From: Pseudomonadota bacterium
Lineage (GTDB): Bacteria > Pseudomonadota > Alphaproteobacteria > Rhizobiales > Beijerinckiaceae
Length of the DNA stretch: 64,000 nucleotides
Direction of reading: 5' to 3'
Assembly (NCBI GenBank): GCA_023426505.1
Contig: JAFAAP010000315.1
Coordinates: 6,745 to 70,744 of the forward strand
In this document: positions 60,789 to 64,000 of the stretch, one piece after another
How the letters are laid out: every line of letters starts with the position of its first letter
How positions within the stretch are numbered: position 1 is the first letter of the stretch
The notes under the pieces: model-generated
Database searches by the model: none
What the model saw: the letters and a program-made list of their open reading frames with translations, nothing else
Told to the model about the DNA's origin: nothing
Position numbers and translations under genes: made by a program

Positions 60789-61885
60789 TGGCGACCATTG
60801 CACTTGACGGCGTCGTCAAGCGATACGGCAATACGACGGCCGTTCATGGCATCGATCTGAACGTTGCGGACGGTGAGTTCGTCGTGCTCGTAGGCCCGTC
60901 GGGGTGCGGTAAGTCGACGACGCTCCGCATGATCGCAGGTCTGGAGGACATCTCCGGCGGAACGATCAGCATCGACGGGCGGGTCGTCAACGAGGCCGAG
61001 CCGAAGGACCGGAACATCGCTATGGTGTTTCAAAATTATGCCATCTATCCTCATATGTCGGTGGCGCAGAACATCGGCTTTGGTCTCTACACCTCTAAGC
61101 TGTCGGAGCCCGAGAAGAAGAAGCGCATCCAAGAAACGGCTGGAATTCTGGGTCTTGAGAGCCTTCTCGATCGACGGCCGTCGCAACTCTCCGGCGGCCA
61201 GCGCCAGCGCGTCGCGATCGGGCGGGCGATGGTTCGCGATCCGGCCGCATTCCTCTTCGACGAACCGCTCTCGAACTTGGACGCTCAGCTGCGAACACAG
61301 ATGCGCCTGGAGATCAAGAAGCTCCACCAGCGCCTCGGTACGACGATCGTGTTCGTGACCCACGACCAAGTCGAGGCCATGACGATGGCCGACCGCATTG
61401 TTGTCATGCGCGACGGGCGGATCCTCCAGGTCGGAACTCCGATGGAATTGTATGAGAGCCCGACCGATGTCTTCACGGCGCGATTCATAGGCAGCCCGAC
61501 CATGAATCTTCTGCCGGCGCGACTTTCCGAAAAGGCGGGCCAACGCGTGGCCGCTCTGAATGGTTTCGATGCCGCAGTGCATCTGCCGGCCAGCCAAGCG
61601 GTAGGCTCCGACGGAGCCGAGGTGCTCGTCGGTGTCAGGCCGCACGATCTGCATGTCGGCTCCGGCGGCGGTGCTGACAAATTTACTCTCCTGGGTGAGG
61701 TGTCCGTCGTAGAACCGCTGGGTTCTGAGACCCTCGTCCACCTGGATCTCGGTGGAACGTCCATCATTGCGTCTGCCCCCGGCAAGACAGTTCCAAAGGT
61801 ACGAGAGAGAGTCACTGTCCATGCGCAGCCGGGCAGCCTCTACCTGTTTGATGCCAAGACAGAACGGGCGTTATGCCGGATGTGA
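60785..61885 (+). CDS. CUT1 sugar ABC importer ATPase (UgpC/MsmX/MalK type)
   Basis: 366 aa. Walker A VGPSGCGKSTTLRMIAGLED (about residues 38-57), Q-loop FQNYAIYPHMSVAQNI, signature LSGGQRQRVAIGRAMV, Walker B AAFLFDEPLSNLDA, switch His in THDQVEAMTMAD, then TOBE-type domain (GSPTMNLLPARLSE, GVRPHDLHVG). ATGATG start overlaps the lyase stop by 4 bases. Serves the importer encoded upstream. Confidence 0.95.
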   Translation: MMATIALDGVVKRYGNTTAVHGIDLNVADGEFVVLVGPSGCGKSTTLRMIAGLEDISGGTISIDGRVVNEAEPKDRNIAMVFQNYAIYPHMSVAQNIGFGLYTSKLSEPEKKKRIQETAGILGLESLLDRRPSQLSGGQRQRVAIGRAMVRDPAAFLFDEPLSNLDAQLRTQMRLEIKKLHQRLGTTIVFVTHDQVEAMTMADRIVVMRDGRILQVGTPMELYESPTDVFTARFIGSPTMNLLPARLSEKAGQRVAALNGFDAAVHLPASQAVGSDGAEVLVGVRPHDLHVGSGGGADKFTLLGEVSVVEPLGSETLVHLDLGGTSIIASAPGKTVPKVRERVTVHAQPGSLYLFDAKTERALCRM

Positions 61886-62790
61886 ACTCCCCCGAGGTGC
61901 CGCCGGACGTTCTGTGCCTCGGGCGCACCTATTGCGATCTGGTCTTTACCGGGTTGAGCACCCTTCCAGTTCTCGGGCGGGAACTCTTCGCTGACGATGT
62001 CGCGATCGTTCCAGGTGGTGGAGCATTCATCACGGCGGCTCATCTTGTCAGCCTTGGACGGTCTGCAGCTCTCGTCACCCGCCTGGGTGTCGATCCCCTG
62101 TCGGTAGGGCTAGAAGAGCCGATTCGGCAAACCGGCGTCGATCTTGCTTTCGTCGAAAGGGCGCGAGATGCCGGACCGCAGATCACGGTCGCCATTGTGC
62201 AGCCTCGGGACCGAGCATTTCTGTCCCGGCGCGCAGGTCATGGACGTCCCGCAACGCTTGGGGCTGCCCTTGCGTATCCCGGTGTTCGGCACCTGCATAT
62301 CGCCGAGTACGCAACATTGGTCGAGCTTCCGGAGCTGATTGCCGAGGCTAGGGGACGTGGTTTGAGCGTCTCGCTCGATCCGAGCTGGGACGAGACTCTC
62401 ATCCGCGACCCTGCTCTCATCGAGAACTGTCGTGGGATCGACCTGTTTTTGCCCAATGTAGAAGAAGCTTCCGCAATTGCCGGGACAGACGATCCTGTTC
62501 AGGCTCTCGATCACATAGCCCGCCATTTTCCACTGGTCGTGTTGAAGCAGGGACCTGATGGGGCGACCCTGGCGAGGGGAGCGGAACGTTGTTCGCTTCT
62601 TGCTCCGAGGGTCGACGTTGTCGATACGACGGGCGCGGGAGATGCCTTCAATGCAGGCTTCATCAATGCGTGGCTGAGCCGAAAGGGCGATCGAGCCTGC
62701 CTGGAGAGTGCCATTGCGGCTGGAAGCCTTTCCGTTCAGGCTGCCGGTGGCGCGACTGCGCTCTTGCGGCATTCGGAAACGGTAGCCTGA
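61873..62790 (+). CDS. PfkB-family carbohydrate kinase
   Basis: 305 aa ribokinase-fold kinase. N-terminal VLCLGRTYCDLVFTGLSTLP, glycine motif VPGGGAFITAAHLVSLGRSA (about residues 44-63) and the signature DVVDTTGAGDAFNAGFINAW at about 250-269 with catalytic Asp. The gene overlaps the ATPase gene by 13 bases, so it is in the operon. It probably phosphorylates the sugar released from the imported compound. Different subgroup from the PfkB at 9781-10683. Confidence 0.9.
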   Translation: MPDVNSPEVPPDVLCLGRTYCDLVFTGLSTLPVLGRELFADDVAIVPGGGAFITAAHLVSLGRSAALVTRLGVDPLSVGLEEPIRQTGVDLAFVERARDAGPQITVAIVQPRDRAFLSRRAGHGRPATLGAALAYPGVRHLHIAEYATLVELPELIAEARGRGLSVSLDPSWDETLIRDPALIENCRGIDLFLPNVEEASAIAGTDDPVQALDHIARHFPLVVLKQGPDGATLARGAERCSLLAPRVDVVDTTGAGDAFNAGFINAWLSRKGDRACLESAIAAGSLSVQAAGGATALLRHSETVA

Positions 62791-62886
62791 GCGGCAATTT
62801 TTGCTGTCGTACCCCTGCCCTGCATGACTATAAGAGGAAGGTTGCAAATAAGGGGCAGAGCCCCCGCATGGGAGCAAGCGCCGGCG

Positions 62887-64000
62887 ATGAGAGACCTCTC
62901 TTCACGACAGACTTGGAAAGATATCCTGCCCGAAGATGGATTTCGGGGTGCACTCGCGGGCCGCGTCTGGCGTCCCGGCATTGGCCCTTCCGTTGTGGCC
63001 ATCCGCGATGACGGCGTTTTCGATGTCTCGGAAACCTGCCCGACCATGAGTGATCTTGCCGCCTTGGACGATCCAGCCGGGACGCTCAAGGCGTCTGGCG
63101 GGGAGAGGATCGGCGGGATCGAGGACATTCTGGCCAACACTCCCTTTGACCAGCGCGATCGAACGAAGCCTTGGCTGCTGTCTCCGGTCGATCTTCACGT
63201 GATCAAGGCCGCAGGCGTGACATTCGCAGTGTCCATGCTGGAGCGTGTGATCGAGGAGCGGGCGCGCGGAGATGCGAGCGCCGCTGCGGCGATCCGTGCC
63301 GAAGTCACCCGTCTTGTCGGCGACGATCTGAGCCGTCTTAAGCCGGGATCGAAGGAGGCCATGGATCTGAAGGCCGTCTTGGTAGAGCAAGGTGCCTGGA
63401 GCCAATACCTTGAAGTCGGGATTGGCCCTGACGCAGAGGTTTTCACCAAGGCTCCGACTCTCTCTTCGGTTGGAATATTCATGGACGCCGGGCTTCATCC
63501 CAAATCGACCTGGAACAATCCGGAGCCGGAGGTCGTGGTTGTCGTGACTGCGGACGGCAGGATCGTCGGCGCGACCCTCGGCAATGACGTCAACCTCCGC
63601 GATTTCGAGGGCCGCTCCGCGCTCCTGCTGTCCAAGGCGAAGGACAACAATGCATCCTGCTCCATCGGGCCATTCATTCGCTTCTTCGACGACAGCTTCA
63701 CGCTGGACGACGTGCGCCAGACCACTGTGGCCCTGACGGTCGAGGGAGAGGATGGTTTTAGGCTCGAAGGGTCATCGTCAATCACCAAGATCAGCCGTGA
63801 TCCGGAGGATCTTGTCCGGCAGACGCTTGGACCCCATCATCAATATCCCGACGGCTTCGTGCTTTTTCTCGGGACGATGTTCGCGCCCACGCAGGATCGG
63901 AACGAGGCCGGCATGGGCTTTACCCACAAGGCCGGAGACATCGTCACCATTGCGGCACCGAAGCTTGGGAAGCTGGTCAACCGCATGAAATCGAGCGCGG
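62887..64000 (+). CDS. FAH-fold 2-keto-3-deoxy-sugar-acid dehydratase-like protein (partial, runs off window)
   Basis: About 371 codons are present without a stop. The family core is clear: NNPEPEVVVVVTADGRIVGA with Glu-x-Glu metal ligands, then LGNDVNLRDFEGRSALLLSK and AKDNNASCSIGPFIRFFDDS. This variant resembles the FAH-superfamily dehydratases of 2-keto-3-deoxy-pentonates (Caulobacter XylX, Sulfolobus KdaD), which make alpha-ketoglutarate semialdehyde; a hydrolase is also possible. ATG 62887 has GGAG about 13 bases upstream. It lies 96 bases after the kinase and belongs with the same cluster. Confidence 0.82.
   Translation, partial: MRDLSSRQTWKDILPEDGFRGALAGRVWRPGIGPSVVAIRDDGVFDVSETCPTMSDLAALDDPAGTLKASGGERIGGIEDILANTPFDQRDRTKPWLLSPVDLHVIKAAGVTFAVSMLERVIEERARGDASAAAAIRAEVTRLVGDDLSRLKPGSKEAMDLKAVLVEQGAWSQYLEVGIGPDAEVFTKAPTLSSVGIFMDAGLHPKSTWNNPEPEVVVVVTADGRIVGATLGNDVNLRDFEGRSALLLSKAKDNNASCSIGPFIRFFDDSFTLDDVRQTTVALTVEGEDGFRLEGSSSITKISRDPEDLVRQTLGPHHQYPDGFVLFLGTMFAPTQDRNEAGMGFTHKAGDIVTIAAPKLGKLVNRMKSSA

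Noticed and set aside
1..64000. CRISPR arrays, rRNA and tRNA genes
   Set aside because: I saw no spaced direct repeats, no rRNA core sequence and no tRNA-like cloverleaf with a TTCGAATC-type arm outside coding regions.

Overview
The window is chromosomal DNA from an alphaproteobacterium, most likely of the order Hyphomicrobiales (Microvirga or Methylobacterium-like). This rests on the GC-rich coding style from about 8.1 kb onward, the mix of CUT1-type sugar importers with amino-sugar, Tex, PEP carboxylase and Pao-type molybdoenzyme genes, and a REP-like palindrome; genus assignment is an inference. The long frames on the opposite strand of the GC-rich genes are shadows and were left out.

Region 1 (1-8.1 kb) differs from the rest. 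Its GC is visibly lower, its genes are small and mostly unrecognised (secreted or membrane proteins, a YciI-like protein, a GFA protein, a PACE-type efflux protein, a DUF2628 protein), and it contains a pair of related genes of which one carries an in-frame stop. It ends in a tyrosine recombinase translationally overlapped with a small HTH/excisionase-like gene. It looks like one end of an integrated element or genomic island abutting prfC.

Region 2 (8.1-29.2 kb) begins with prfC and continues as a large cell-wall amino-sugar block. Minus strand: anmK, a beta-lactamase-fold serine hydrolase, murQ, a BadF-type kinase, a DUF4239 membrane protein and a PfkB kinase. Plus strand: an oligopeptide-type binding protein, two permeases and a GNAT acetyltransferase. 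Minus strand: a Gfo/Idh oxidoreductase, then nagA, a double-SIS deaminase, a GntR/UTRA regulator and a second BadF kinase. Plus strand: a complete CUT1 sugar importer. Together they describe uptake of muropeptides or amino sugars, phosphorylation, MurQ lactyl-ether cleavage, deacetylation and deamination. A motif centred on ATATTGG lies at the promoter side of three of these operons.

Region 3 (29.2-42.1 kb) is mostly housekeeping: a DUF2218 protein, thiBPQ under a TPP riboswitch, a SolA-like flavin oxidase, an isochorismatase-type hydrolase, tex, a YegD-like Hsp70, PEP carboxylase and a small charged protein.

Region 4 (42.1-52.4 kb) holds a three-subunit PaoABC-type molybdenum hydroxylase with XdhC and MobA-like maturation genes, a DapA-like aldolase with a YxxxK-less SDR, a dodecin, two universal stress proteins and two tiny proline-rich genes.

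Region 5 (52.4-64 kb) is the most novel-looking part. A ROK regulator and an 800-residue PIG-L deacetylase diverge from an operon of sugar-binding protein, two permeases, an argininosuccinate-lyase-like enzyme, an ABC ATPase, a PfkB kinase and a 2-keto-3-deoxy-sugar-acid dehydratase-like protein that runs off the right edge. The combination suggests a catabolic pathway for an N-acylated, amine-linked sugar conjugate. I cannot assign it to a described pathway.
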